DNA of 64,000 nucleotides from Slackia isoflavoniconvertens (GCF_003725955.1 NZ_QIBZ01000005.1:1-64000); one strand, 5' to 3'; counted from the first letter of the stretch, positions 1 through 7,776 are shown. Notes: generated by a model not told the origin, from the sequence alone. Translations and numbers: made by a program.

Positions 1-1
1 G

Positions 2-40
2 TCCTACCGCGTCCGCCATGCCCTCATGCAGGAGGGCTAG
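2..40 (+). CDS. C-terminal tail of an IS21-type helper ATPase (IstB-like), partial
   Basis: Only the last 12 codons (SYRVRHALMQEG, then TAG) are inside the window. The SYR-x-RHAL pattern resembles the end of IstB, the ATPase that assists IS21-family transposases. The call is supported by the 23-bp tandem repeats just downstream, which are typical of IS21-family ends. With so few residues the assignment is tentative; any other gene ending here would look similar. Confidence 0.35.
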   Translation, partial: SYRVRHALMQEG

Positions 41-61
41 CCGCTCAGAAAGCGTGCGCAC

Positions 62-107
62 TTCCGATGCTCAGGCTGCTCAATTTCCGATGCTCTTTTT
101 GCTCAAA
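62..107. repeat. Two 23-bp tandem repeats, likely IS21-family terminal repeats
   Basis: Units at 62-84 and 85-107 both begin TTCCGATGCTC and both carry GCTCAA near the end, differing only at a short central block and the last base. Repeated transposase-binding units inside the terminus are characteristic of IS21-family elements. The element end proper probably lies at about 123-125, where the sequence ends in CA. Confidence 0.45.
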
Positions 108-231
108 TCCTCTTGACGAAACACAGGGCCATCTGCCTGCACGACCTGCCCTTGTCCAGGCCGCTCTGTATGGCGGCGCGCTCGGCCCTGTCCAGCCTGC
201 GGTAGCGCTCCCGCTGCTTCTTTCCCTGCAT
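103..231 (-). pseudogene. Truncated IS30-like transposase, N-terminal helix-turn-helix remnant
   Basis: Reading leftwards from ATG at 231, 42 codons start MQGKKQRERYRRLDRAER and continue with AAIQSGLDKGRSCRQMAL before a TGA at 103-105. The 'R-x-x-I-x-x-G-L-D-K-G-x-S-x-R-Q-M-A' stretch matches the first DNA-binding helices of IS30-family transposases, which normally run 300 residues or more. The last six codons appear to be the terminus of the neighbouring IS21-like element, so the gene was probably cut by that insertion. AGG arginine codons are common here, as in the recombinase genes at the other end of the window. A GGAAGAAAG Shine-Dalgarno-like site precedes the ATG. Confidence 0.5.
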
Positions 232-282
232 CTTTCTTCCTTTCTCTCGGGAGGGCCCTCGGCCCTCGCCTCCGGAAAGGAA

Positions 283-322
283 TTCTCGAACTCATCCGGA
301 CATGTCCGGATGAGTTCGAGAA
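283..322. repeat. Perfect 40-bp palindrome
   Basis: Two exact 20-bp arms (283-302 and 303-322) abut without a spacer; the centre reads GGACATGTCC. A related half (TGTTCGGATGAAC) follows at about 333-345. It lies about 50 bp upstream of the transposase remnant, where an IS30 left inverted repeat would be, so it may be two abutted terminal repeats or a palindromic IS30 target. A transcription-related hairpin is also possible. Confidence 0.8.
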
Positions 323-425
323 CGAAACCTAAGTGTTCGGATGAACTTACAAATCAACCGTTCGGCCGCCGTATGCCGATATCGAATGGGGAATTGTCGA
401 AAACGACGCAGGTTGCGCGGCGTTT

Positions 426-434
426 TGCTATCAT
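426..434 (+). promoter_or_regulatory. Extended -10 promoter element of ychF
   Basis: The sequence TGCTATCAT is an extended -10 (TG-N-TATCAT). The identical 9-mer stands in front of gatC (4092-4100), which supports its use as a promoter. It would start transcription about 35-40 nt before the ychF start. No good -35 is visible. Confidence 0.5.
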
Positions 435-476
435 TGATGAGTTTTATCGCCGCAAGTAAGTATGAAGGGGATGCGC

Positions 477-1541
477 ATGTCGCTTTCTATCGGTATTGTT
501 GGCCTGCCCAACGTTGGCAAGTCTTCGCTTTTCACCGCCCTTACCAAGAAAACCGGGTTCGCCGCGAACTATCCGTTTGCCACCATCGAGCCCAATACGG
601 GCATGGTTCCCGTTCCCGATTATCGTTTGGATGAACTCGCGAAAATCGACCATCCGGCTAAAATCGTGCCGGCAACGGTCGAATTCGTTGACATTGCTGG
701 CCTGGTTGCCGGTGCAAGCCAGGGCGAGGGCCTGGGCAATAAGTTCTTGGCCAACATTCGCGAGACCGATGCGATTTGCGAGGTCGTTCGTTTCTTCAGC
801 GACCCCAACGTCGAGCACGTTTCCAAGAAAGTCGACCCGCAAAGCGACGTCGAAACCATTAAAACCGAGCTTGTGCTGGCCGACATCGCCACGGTCGATA
901 AGGCGCTGCCTCGTCTTGAAAAGGAAGCGAAGCGCGATAAGTTGCTCATGCTCAAGTTCGAGACCGCCAAGAAGGTGCTCGCGGGTCTGAACGAGGGCCA
1001 TCGCGTGCTCACGCTGGGGCTGAGCGATGAAGAGCTCGCTGCCATCAAAGACCTGTGTCTGCTCACGTGCAAGCCTATGCTCTACATCGCCAACGTCGAT
1101 GAGGACCAGCTCAACGCCGAGCTTCCCGAAATCGATGGCCAGATTCCCGTGCCTATTTGCGCTAAGACGGAAGCCGATTTGGCTGAGCTTGATCCTGAAG
1201 ACGCCAAGATGTTCATGGAGGAGCTAGGTCTTTCCGAAAGCGGCCTCGCTCGCCTTATTCGCAGCGCCTACGCCCTGCTTGGCCTGCAGAGCTACTTCAC
1301 GAGTGGCGAAACCGAAACGCGCGCTTGGACCATTCCCGTGGGCGCGAAAGCGCCGCAGGCTGCGGGCGTCATTCACTCCGACTTCGAGCGCGGCTTCATT
1401 AAGGCTGAAACCGCGAGCTTCGAAGATTATGTGTCTCTCGGTGGCGAAAAGGGCTGCCGCGACGCCGGCAAGCTTCGCCAGGAAGGCAAGGAGTACGTGG
1501 TGCAGGACGGCGACGTCATGCACTTCAAGTTCAACGTGTAA
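477..1541 (+). CDS. ychF: Ribosome-binding ATPase YchF (Obg-like GTPase family)
   Basis: This is a 354-residue P-loop protein that hydrolyses ATP rather than GTP, binds ribosomes and is linked to translation and oxidative-stress responses. The P-loop GLPNVGKSS lies near the N-terminus, DIAGLV about 60 residues later, and a C-terminal TGS-like domain ends in an EGKEYVVQDGDVMHFKFNV-type tail that is diagnostic of YchF. Length is normal for the family. In-frame ATGs occur at 462, 471 and 477. The last is chosen because GAAGGGG (464-470) is correctly spaced and the protein then starts MSLSIGIVG. It is monocistronic: promoter upstream, hairpin terminator directly after. Confidence 0.96.
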   Translation: MSLSIGIVGLPNVGKSSLFTALTKKTGFAANYPFATIEPNTGMVPVPDYRLDELAKIDHPAKIVPATVEFVDIAGLVAGASQGEGLGNKFLANIRETDAICEVVRFFSDPNVEHVSKKVDPQSDVETIKTELVLADIATVDKALPRLEKEAKRDKLLMLKFETAKKVLAGLNEGHRVLTLGLSDEELAAIKDLCLLTCKPMLYIANVDEDQLNAELPEIDGQIPVPICAKTEADLAELDPEDAKMFMEELGLSESGLARLIRSAYALLGLQSYFTSGETETRAWTIPVGAKAPQAAGVIHSDFERGFIKAETASFEDYVSLGGEKGCRDAGKLRQEGKEYVVQDGDVMHFKFNV

Positions 1542-1579
1542 CGGGCAGATACGCCCGAGGGGCTTCTATTCTGTTTCGA

Positions 1580-1620
1580 AGATGGGCGATGCGCGCGTTG
1601 CGTGCGTTGCCCATCTTTTT
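1580..1620 (+). terminator. Rho-independent terminator after ychF
   Basis: Arms AGATGGGC (1580-1587) and GCCCATCT, with further partial pairing inside, are followed by TTTTT. It ends only 30 nt before the recQ start, so recQ needs either a promoter in that gap or read-through. Confidence 0.8.
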
Positions 1621-1649
1621 GTCGTGGGCGTTTTGGAAAGGGTGAATCG

Positions 1650-3578
1650 ATGGCGAATATTCAGGGGCTTTCGGCGGCGAACATGACGCCGTGCACGCCT
1701 TCAATGGATGCTGCTCGAGAGGCTCTTTCAACGTACTTTGGCTACGAAGCGTTTCGCCAAGGTCAAGAGGTGCTCATTGGCGCCGTGCTTTCCGGCCGCG
1801 ACGCGCTCGGCATTATGCCCACGGGTGCTGGCAAGTCGTTGTGCTATCAGATTCCGGGGATTGTTCTGCCGGGGCTCGCGCTGGTGGTATCGCCGCTCGT
1901 TTCCCTTATGAAAGACCAGGTGAACGCTCTTATCGATGCAGGCGTGCGCGGATCGTTTTTGAATTCGACCTTAACGCCTGGCCAGCAGCGCACCGTGCTT
2001 GCGCGCGCCGAGGCGGGCACGTATAAAATCATGTACGTGGCGCCTGAACGCTTGGCCGATCCGCTATTTCGAGAGTTTGCGAGCCGCGTAGAAATTCCCC
2101 TTATCGCCGTTGACGAGGCCCATTGCGTGTCGCAATGGGGCCAAGATTTCCGTCCCGCCTATACCGGCATTGCCGATTTCATCGAAAGCCTGCCGAAGCG
2201 ACCGCCCGTCATCGCGCTTACTGCCACGGCGACCGATAAAGTGCGTCGCGATGTTTCCGCTTTGCTTGGACTGCGAAACCCCGAATGCGTCGTTACGGGA
2301 TATGATCGCGCGAATTTGAAGTTCGGCGTCGAAAAGCTCAATCCGAAGCAAAAGCGCACGCGAATCGCCCAGTTCATTGCGGCGCATTCGGGCGATTCGG
2401 GCATCGTGTATTGCTCGACGCGCAAAGATGTCGACGGCCTTTCGGGCTGGCTTGCCGCCGAAGGGTTGCCTGTGGCTCGCTACCATGCCGGCATGAATAA
2501 GGCCGAACGCGACGATGCCCAAGAGCGGTTCATCAATGACGATGCTCCCATCATGGTTGCGACGAACGCGTTTGGCATGGGAATCGACAAGTCGAACGTG
2601 CGCTGGGTCGTGCATTACAACATGCCGAAAAGCCTTGAAGCGTATTACCAGGAGGCGGGCCGCGCGGGACGCGACGGCGAGCCGAGCGAGTGCCTTCTTC
2701 TGTGGTGCGATGGCGACGTGTCAACCTGCCGCTTCTTTATAGAGGGCGACAGCGAATATGCCACTCAACAGCCCGAGGAGGCTGAAATCGCGCGAGCCGC
2801 GCAGCGCCGCATGCTCGAGGCCATGGTGGGCTATTGCCACACGACAGGCTGCTTGCGCCGCTATATCCTCAATTATTTCGGCGACCAAACGCCGTTTGGG
2901 AATGGTTCGACCGAGTGCGGGAACTGTTCGAATTGCCTAGGGGAATTCGAATCGATCGACGTGACCGATACAGCTCGCGCCTGCGTGAAATGCGTGCGCG
3001 AATTGGGCGGCGCGTTTGGCAAGACCCTTGTGGCCGACATTGTGCGCGGTTCCAAATCGCAGCGCGTGCTCGAAGGAAATTTCGAAACGCTCGATTCCTA
3101 CGATACAGTGAGCGATTCGATCTCGCAGGTCAAAGAGGTCATCGAACTGCTTGCATCCGAGGGCTTTCTGCAGGTGAGCGAAGGAAAGTTCCCGACCGTC
3201 GGGCTTGGTGAGCGCTCGCATGAGGCCTTCATGGAAGACTTTACGTTCTCGATCAAGCAGATGAAGAAGTCGACGCTTCCCAAGAAAGGAAAAGCGGCGT
3301 CTTCGCCCGCTTCTTCCGCGACGTTTGGTGTGGGCGCGACGAGTGTGGGCGACGATGCGCTGTTTGAAGAGCTGCGCGCTTTGCGCAAGCAGCTCGCCGA
3401 TGCGGGAAATATCGCGCCTTACATGGTGTTTTCCGACCGAGCACTGCGCGATATGTGCGCGCGCCGTCCGAAGGACGCGCTCGATTTCCTTGAGGTCAAC
3501 GGCGTGGGCTCGCGCAAGCTTGAGCGCTACGGTGAAGCGTTCCTCGACGCCATTGCGAAATTCGAGGCGGGGGAGTAG
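1650..3578 (+). CDS. recQ: ATP-dependent DNA helicase RecQ
   Basis: A 642-residue 3'-5' helicase for recombinational repair. Visible motifs are the Q-motif region (FGYEAFRQGQ), Walker A PTGAGKSLCYQ, the DEAH box in VDEAHCVSQWGQDFRP, the aromatic-rich loop, and motif VI YQEAGRAGRDG. The RecQ-C zinc cysteines follow (CGNCSNC), and a C-terminal HRDC domain begins around residue 570. It ends with the helix-hairpin pattern VNGVGSRKLERYG. The ATG at 1650 follows GGAAAGGGTG at a proper distance; an earlier in-frame ATG at 1602 would overlap the ychF terminator and has no ribosome site. The linker before HRDC is rich in Lys, Ser and Ala. Confidence 0.96.
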   Translation: MANIQGLSAANMTPCTPSMDAAREALSTYFGYEAFRQGQEVLIGAVLSGRDALGIMPTGAGKSLCYQIPGIVLPGLALVVSPLVSLMKDQVNALIDAGVRGSFLNSTLTPGQQRTVLARAEAGTYKIMYVAPERLADPLFREFASRVEIPLIAVDEAHCVSQWGQDFRPAYTGIADFIESLPKRPPVIALTATATDKVRRDVSALLGLRNPECVVTGYDRANLKFGVEKLNPKQKRTRIAQFIAAHSGDSGIVYCSTRKDVDGLSGWLAAEGLPVARYHAGMNKAERDDAQERFINDDAPIMVATNAFGMGIDKSNVRWVVHYNMPKSLEAYYQEAGRAGRDGEPSECLLLWCDGDVSTCRFFIEGDSEYATQQPEEAEIARAAQRRMLEAMVGYCHTTGCLRRYILNYFGDQTPFGNGSTECGNCSNCLGEFESIDVTDTARACVKCVRELGGAFGKTLVADIVRGSKSQRVLEGNFETLDSYDTVSDSISQVKEVIELLASEGFLQVSEGKFPTVGLGERSHEAFMEDFTFSIKQMKKSTLPKKGKAASSPASSATFGVGATSVGDDALFEELRALRKQLADAGNIAPYMVFSDRALRDMCARRPKDALDFLEVNGVGSRKLERYGEAFLDAIAKFEAGE

Positions 3579-3598
3579 GGGACGATTGAGTCCCTCTC

Positions 3599-3749
3599 GG
3601 GCGGGTGCTCGCCTCGGCCTTCTCGCTGGCCACGGCGGGCTATCGTTCGCTTCGCTCACTATGCGCCCGCCTGGCGGCGTTTCGTGTAAAGATTAAAAGC
3701 AAGTTTGAACGCCGACGGCCTACGAGAAGGCCGAGGCAAGCACCCGCCC
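3599..3749. repeat. MITE-like structured element, copy A
   Basis: The element is bounded by 27-bp inverted arms at 3599-3625 and 3723-3749 that differ at one base, which would be a G-U pair in RNA. Inside lies a core running GGGCTATCG, then TATGCGCCCGCCTGGCGGCGTT, an AT-rich spacer, then TTTGAACGCCGACG. GGCGGCGTTTC and GAACGCCGACG form an inner inverted repeat. The core is shared with copy B (opposite orientation) and with 55631-55691, but the outer arms are not. No reading frame with a plausible ribosome site lies inside. Confidence 0.75.
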
Positions 3750-3820
3750 TGCGTTGCGCTGCAGCGGCGGGAATGCTTGGGCGCGTCCTTGCTTGGAAGG
3801 GTTCGTGGCTCGCTCGGACA

Positions 3821-3972
3821 GGATGGGCGCTCGGCGAGGCTTTCGCAAGGGTCGTCGGCGTTCATTTCCGCTTTAATTTCAAAATGAAACGCCGCCAGAC
3901 GGGCGCATAGCGAGCCGAAGGCGAGCGGTAGCCCGTCGTGGCCCAGGCGAAAGCCCCGCCGAGCGGCCATCC
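3821..3972. repeat. MITE-like structured element, copy B (inverted relative to copy A)
   Basis: Arms at 3821-3846 and 3947-3972 (26 bp, two mismatches) enclose the same core as copy A on the other strand, including GGGCCACG, GGGCTACCG, CTATGCGCCCGTCTGGCGGC and TGAACGCCGACG. The arm sequence differs from that of copy A, yet each copy pairs with itself. This suggests selection on a hairpin, or separate insertions into different inverted contexts. The roughly 70 bp between copies A and B hold nothing recognisable. Confidence 0.75.
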
Positions 3973-4091
3973 GGCGGGATTTGAGTGACCGGAAAACAGG
4001 TTGATCCAACCGGGCATACGCGTCCTGCGTATTTCGGTCTGTTGAACTTTACTGGGCATCTGGTTGGCTCGTGCGTAGTTGCCTGCGGGTT

Positions 4092-4100
4092 TGCTATCAT
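4092..4100 (+). promoter_or_regulatory. Extended -10 promoter element of gatCAB
   Basis: TGCTATCAT is identical to the element in front of ychF. It would give a leader of about 85 nt before gatC. The 3973-4090 stretch otherwise holds no gene. Confidence 0.5.
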
Positions 4101-4189
4101 ACGAACGTTATGTTCTCATGCAGTTCGCTTTGGGAAACTGCTGGCAGGTCGCCTGTGGAAAAGCGAATCGAGAAGGAAAGAGAAGTCGC

Positions 4190-4498
4190 ATGACTCAGCA
4201 ACTCACAGAACGCGACGTGCGTGACATTGCCACGTATGCGCGCATCGGGCTCACCGATGAAGAGCTCGCTCAGATGACGGTTGATTTGAACAGCATCATC
4301 GAAACGCTTAAGCCCATCACCGAATTCGACCTCGAGAGCGTGGATCCTACGTTCCATCCCATCGGAGGCCTTTCCAACGTGATGCGCGAAGACGTGGAAG
4401 TACCTGGTTTTACGCAGGAGCAGGCGCTCTCCAATGCTCCTAAGCAGCAAGACGGTAGCTTCCTTATCCCGGCTATTTTGGGCGGAGGCGATCAGTGA
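4190..4498 (+). CDS. gatC: Asp-tRNA(Asn)/Glu-tRNA(Gln) amidotransferase subunit C
   Basis: A 102-residue protein that wraps around GatA and stabilises the GatCAB complex, which converts misacylated Glu-tRNA(Gln) or Asp-tRNA(Asn) to the amide forms. The pattern RDVRDIATYARIGLTDEEL near the N-terminus and the later FHPIGGLSNVMREDV segment are typical of GatC. GGAAAGAG precedes the ATG at 4190. Its TGA overlaps the gatA ATG by one base, so the two are translationally coupled. It is the first gene of gatC-gatA-gatB. Confidence 0.95.
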   Translation: MTQQLTERDVRDIATYARIGLTDEELAQMTVDLNSIIETLKPITEFDLESVDPTFHPIGGLSNVMREDVEVPGFTQEQALSNAPKQQDGSFLIPAILGGGDQ

Positions 4499-5988
4499 TG
4501 GCGTATAACGCGAATATGAACGTGGCCGACATTCGTGCCGGTCTTCTGGCAGGTGATTTCACGGCGCGTGAAGTCGCTGAGGCAAGCTTCAAGCGCATCG
4601 AGGAACTCGATGGCGAAGTGCATGCATTCTTGGAGCTCACGAAAGATGCTGCCTTCGAGCAGGCCGCGAAAATCGATGAGGCGCTCGCAAACGGCACCTT
4701 CGATGAAATGGGTCCGCTCGCTGGCGTACCTGTGGCGTTCAAAGACAACATGAACTACGAGGGCACACACACCACGTGTTCATCCCTCATGCTTGAAAAC
4801 TACGTCTCGCCTTATACCGCGACGTGCGTTGCCAAAACTATTGAGGCAGGCGGCATTCCGCTGGGCAAGCTCAACATGGACGAATTCGCATTCGGCAGCT
4901 CCACCGAGACCTCCGCGTTCGGCCCCACCAAAAACCCGTGGGATCTTGAGCGCGTCCCGGGCGGCAGCTCCGGCGGCTCCGCGGCATCGGTCGCGGCTGG
5001 TCTTGCGTGCGTCACGCTCGGTTCCGACACGGGTGGATCCATTCGCCAGCCTGCAGCGTTCTGCGGCATTGTTGGCGTGAAGCCGACCTATGGCATGGTT
5101 TCGCGTTATGGCGTGGTTGCGTTCGGCAGCTCGCTTGACCAGGTTGGCCCGTTCGCGCGCAGCGTGCGCGATGCCGCCGCCGCGATGGACGCCATTTGCG
5201 GCCACGATCCCATGGACTGCACCTCGCAGTACGTGAAGGCCGATTTCCGCGCTGCGTGCGAGCAGGGTGTCGAAGGCATGCGCATTGGCGTCGTGCCCGG
5301 ATTCATGAATGCGCCCGGCCTTACTGACGAGGTGAAGGCTCGCGTTTCTGAAGCCACCGAGGCACTTCGCGAGGCGGGTGCCGAAATCGTGGAAGTCGAG
5401 CTTCCTCATGCCGATGCGGCCATTTCCGCATATTACGTGCTGGGCCCGTGCGAGGCGTTCTCGAATTTGGCGCGCTTCGACTCGGTTCGCTATGGCTATT
5501 GCGCCGAAGGCCACAAAGACCTCGGCAGCCAATACGAGGCAAGCCGCGCTGCCGGCTTCGGCATGGAGGCCAAGCGCCGCATTATGCTGGGCAGCTACCT
5601 GCTTTCGAGTGGCGTGTACGAGAAGTACTATTATCCGGCTCAGCAGGTGCGCACGCTCATTACGCAGGACTACCAGGCTGCATACGAGAAATGCGACGTC
5701 ATTCTCGCCCCCACGAGCCCGCGTACCGCATTCAAGTTCGGCGAAATCGGCGATCCGGTCGAGATGCATCTGTCTGACATTTTCACGGTGTCGATCAATA
5801 TCGCAGGCAACGGCGGCATGAGCGTGCCGTGCGGCCTGGGCAGCGATACGGGCCTGCCTGTGGGCGTGCAGCTTATCGCGCCCCAGTTCAAAGACGAGAA
5901 CATGTTCCGCGCTGCAGCGGCGCTCGAGGCCGTGTATGGCGCAGCTCCCATCGCGCCCGATTTTGCTGCTGGAAAGGCCGGTGAATAG
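4498..5988 (+). CDS. gatA: Asp-tRNA(Asn)/Glu-tRNA(Gln) amidotransferase subunit A (glutaminase/amidase)
   Basis: A 496-residue amidase-signature enzyme that hydrolyses glutamine and channels ammonia to GatB. The Ser-cisSer-Lys triad is visible: Lys82 in FKDN, the serine cluster PGGSSGGSAA (about 157-161), and the nucleophile region GSDTGGSIRQPA. KPTYGMVSRYG follows, as in all GatA proteins. ATG at 4498 lies 9 nt after GGAGG; GTG at 4495 is an alternative three bases upstream. It ends just before a duplicated copy of the gatB start region. Confidence 0.96.
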   Translation: MAYNANMNVADIRAGLLAGDFTAREVAEASFKRIEELDGEVHAFLELTKDAAFEQAAKIDEALANGTFDEMGPLAGVPVAFKDNMNYEGTHTTCSSLMLENYVSPYTATCVAKTIEAGGIPLGKLNMDEFAFGSSTETSAFGPTKNPWDLERVPGGSSGGSAASVAAGLACVTLGSDTGGSIRQPAAFCGIVGVKPTYGMVSRYGVVAFGSSLDQVGPFARSVRDAAAAMDAICGHDPMDCTSQYVKADFRAACEQGVEGMRIGVVPGFMNAPGLTDEVKARVSEATEALREAGAEIVEVELPHADAAISAYYVLGPCEAFSNLARFDSVRYGYCAEGHKDLGSQYEASRAAGFGMEAKRRIMLGSYLLSSGVYEKYYYPAQQVRTLITQDYQAAYEKCDVILAPTSPRTAFKFGEIGDPVEMHLSDIFTVSINIAGNGGMSVPCGLGSDTGLPVGVQLIAPQFKDENMFRAAAALEAVYGAAPIAPDFAAGKAGE

Positions 5989-5989
5989 C

Positions 5990-6109
5990 ATGAAGAAGCT
6001 CGAAGAGGTTTTGCAGGATTCAACAGCCCACTGGGCTGTTGAACGCCGAGCACCGCGAAGCGGAGCGCAGGCGCTGGGCGCAGAACGCGGAATGGGGGCG
6101 ATTCGGTAA
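5990..6109 (+). CDS. Short upstream reading frame made by duplication of the gatB start
   Basis: 39 codons begin MKKLEEVLQDS, the first ten residues being identical to the start of GatB, then diverge into inserted sequence and stop at TAA (6107-6109). That stop overlaps the gatB ATG (TAATG). The strong site GGAAAGG, which would have served gatB, now lies in front of this frame, while gatB has only a GGGGG-type site. Ribosomes probably translate this peptide and re-initiate at gatB. The peptide itself is unlikely to have a function. Confidence 0.4.
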   Translation: MKKLEEVLQDSTAHWAVERRAPRSGAQALGAERGMGAIR

Positions 6110-6139
6110 TGAAGAAGCTCGAAGAGGTTTTGCAGGATT
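5990..6139. repeat. 31-bp direct repeat flanking an 88-bp insert with a 25-nt palindrome
   Basis: The 31 bases at 5990-6020 recur exactly at 6109-6139 and are the first codons of gatB. Between them, 6019-6043 is a near-perfect palindrome with 12-bp arms and one central base (CAACAGCCCA-C-TGGGCTGTTG core). It is followed by TTGAACGCCGA, which resembles the inner repeat of the elements at 3599-3972. The pattern looks like insertion of a small element with a long target duplication. Confidence 0.85.
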
Positions 6140-7686
6140 GGGAAGCCGTCATCGGCTTGGAGATCCATGCCGAGCTTACTACGTTGAACACGAAGATGTT
6201 CTGCGGTTGCAAGCTCGAATTCGGCGCCGACCCCAATACGCACACGTGCCCCATTTGCCTGGGCCTGCCTGGCGCGCTCCCCGTGCCCAACAAGGCCGCC
6301 ATCGAGAGCATTGTGCTCGCCGGCTTGGCCACCAATTGCGATATCGAGAAGCATTCGATGTTCTACCGCAAGAACTATATGTATCCCGATATGGCGAAAA
6401 ACTTCCAGACTACGCAGGGCCCCGTGGCGTTCTGCATGCGCGGCCACCTCGACCTTGAGGTCGACGGTGCCGGCGCAAAAGAGCGCATCGACCTTGACGG
6501 CTTGAAGCCAGGCGAAAGCCAGGGCAACGTCACCGCGACCGAAGACGGCTATGTGGCGCACGTGGGCATCACGCGTATCCATATGGAAGAGGATGCGGGC
6601 AAGATGGTGCATATCGGCGGCGACGAAGGCCGTATCGCTGGTGCTACGCACTCACTCGTCGACTACAACCGCGCGGGTACTCCGCTCATCGAGCTTGTGA
6701 CCGAACCTGACTTGCGCACGCCTGAAGAGGCCCGCCTGTTCATGCAGAAGCTTCGCCAAATCTATTTGGCCATTGGCATTTCCGACTGCTCCATGGAGGA
6801 AGGCTCCATGCGTTGCGACGGCAATGTGTCGCTGCGCCGCCGCGGTTCTACGGGCTTGGGCGTGAAGACCGAGCTCAAGAATATGAACTCGTTCAAGAAT
6901 TTGCATGACGGCTTGGCTTATGAGATTTGCCGTCAGGCCCAGGTGCTTGAAGAGGGTGGTCAAATCTACCAGGAAACGCGCCATTGGGATCCGTCGGCGA
7001 AGCGTACCATCGTGATGCGCGTGAAGGAAACCGCCGATGACTACCGCCTGTTCCCCGAGCCCGACCTCGCTCCGTACGATTTGACCGACGAGTGGATCGA
7101 CGGCGTTCGCGCCAAGCTTCCCGAACTGCCCGACCAGAAGGCCGCGCGCTACCAGAAATGCTTCGGCCTTTCGGCCTACGACGCGCGTCATTTGGTTGAG
7201 CACCGCGCCACCTCGAACTTCTTCGAGAAGGGTATGGAGCTTGCCGGCGATAAAGCTTCCAAGCTGGCTAAGCCGCTCGCGAACCTCGCGATTAACGACA
7301 TCACGGCGCGCATGAACGCCGACGAGTCGTTCAACTTGGCGGAATGCCCGCTTACGCCCGCGCGCGCAATTGAGCTCGTTGAGCTTATTGCGACCGATGC
7401 AATTTCCTCGAAGCAGGGCAAGGAAGTTTTCGCTGCCGTGATTGACGAGGATAAGGATCCCTCGGCCATCGTTGACGAACGTGGCATGAAACAGGTAAGC
7501 GACACGAGCGCCATCGAGGCCGTTGTCGATGCCGTGATTGCCGCGAACCCCGATGAGGTTGCTCGTTACAAAGAGGGCAACACGAAGCTCATCGGCTTCT
7601 TCGTGGGCCAGTGCATGAAGGAAATGCGCGGCCAGGGCAATCCGAAGGTTATCAACCAGCTGCTTGCCAAGAAGCTGAACGCGTAA
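6109..7686 (+). CDS. gatB: Asp-tRNA(Asn)/Glu-tRNA(Gln) amidotransferase subunit B
   Basis: A 525-residue kinase-like subunit that phosphorylates the misacylated tRNA side chain and transfers ammonia from GatA. It shows the family opening WEAVIGLEIHAEL, the zinc-type cysteines (MFCGC ... CPICLGLPG), FYRKNYMYPDMAKNFQ, and EEDAGKM. The YqeY-like tail domain for tRNA recognition occupies roughly the last 150 residues. The ATG lies inside the TAATG of a short upstream frame. It is slightly longer than the commonest length (about 475-500). A terminator follows, closing the gatCAB operon. Confidence 0.96.
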   Translation: MKKLEEVLQDWEAVIGLEIHAELTTLNTKMFCGCKLEFGADPNTHTCPICLGLPGALPVPNKAAIESIVLAGLATNCDIEKHSMFYRKNYMYPDMAKNFQTTQGPVAFCMRGHLDLEVDGAGAKERIDLDGLKPGESQGNVTATEDGYVAHVGITRIHMEEDAGKMVHIGGDEGRIAGATHSLVDYNRAGTPLIELVTEPDLRTPEEARLFMQKLRQIYLAIGISDCSMEEGSMRCDGNVSLRRRGSTGLGVKTELKNMNSFKNLHDGLAYEICRQAQVLEEGGQIYQETRHWDPSAKRTIVMRVKETADDYRLFPEPDLAPYDLTDEWIDGVRAKLPELPDQKAARYQKCFGLSAYDARHLVEHRATSNFFEKGMELAGDKASKLAKPLANLAINDITARMNADESFNLAECPLTPARAIELVELIATDAISSKQGKEVFAAVIDEDKDPSAIVDERGMKQVSDTSAIEAVVDAVIAANPDEVARYKEGNTKLIGFFVGQCMKEMRGQGNPKVINQLLAKKLNA

Positions 7687-7706
7687 AACCCTTTCGCTTG
7701 AAACGA

Positions 7707-7739
7707 AAAGAGACCGAAATTTCTTTCGGTCTCTTTTTT
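7707..7739 (+). terminator. Rho-independent terminator after gatB
   Basis: Hairpin arms AAAAGAGACCGAAA and TTTCGGTCTCTTTTTT. The A-run on the left and T-run on the right make it usable in both directions, so it can also end the leftward yolD-like gene. Confidence 0.9.
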
Positions 7740-7776
7740 GTTGGCCGCCTTCGGGGAGGGGTGGACGAACCTTCTA

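Noticed and set aside
67-459. 130-codon frame on the plus strand upstream of ychF
   Set aside because: No ribosome site; it runs through the IS repeats, the transposase remnant (other strand) and the palindrome, and into the ychF promoter.
3599-3972. CRISPR-like array
   Set aside because: Only two units, in opposite orientation, with no regular spacers and no cas genes.
4780-6651. 623-codon minus-strand frame opposite gatA and gatB
   Set aside because: A mirror frame typical of high-GC coding DNA; the plus-strand genes are unambiguous and the frame has no family resemblance.
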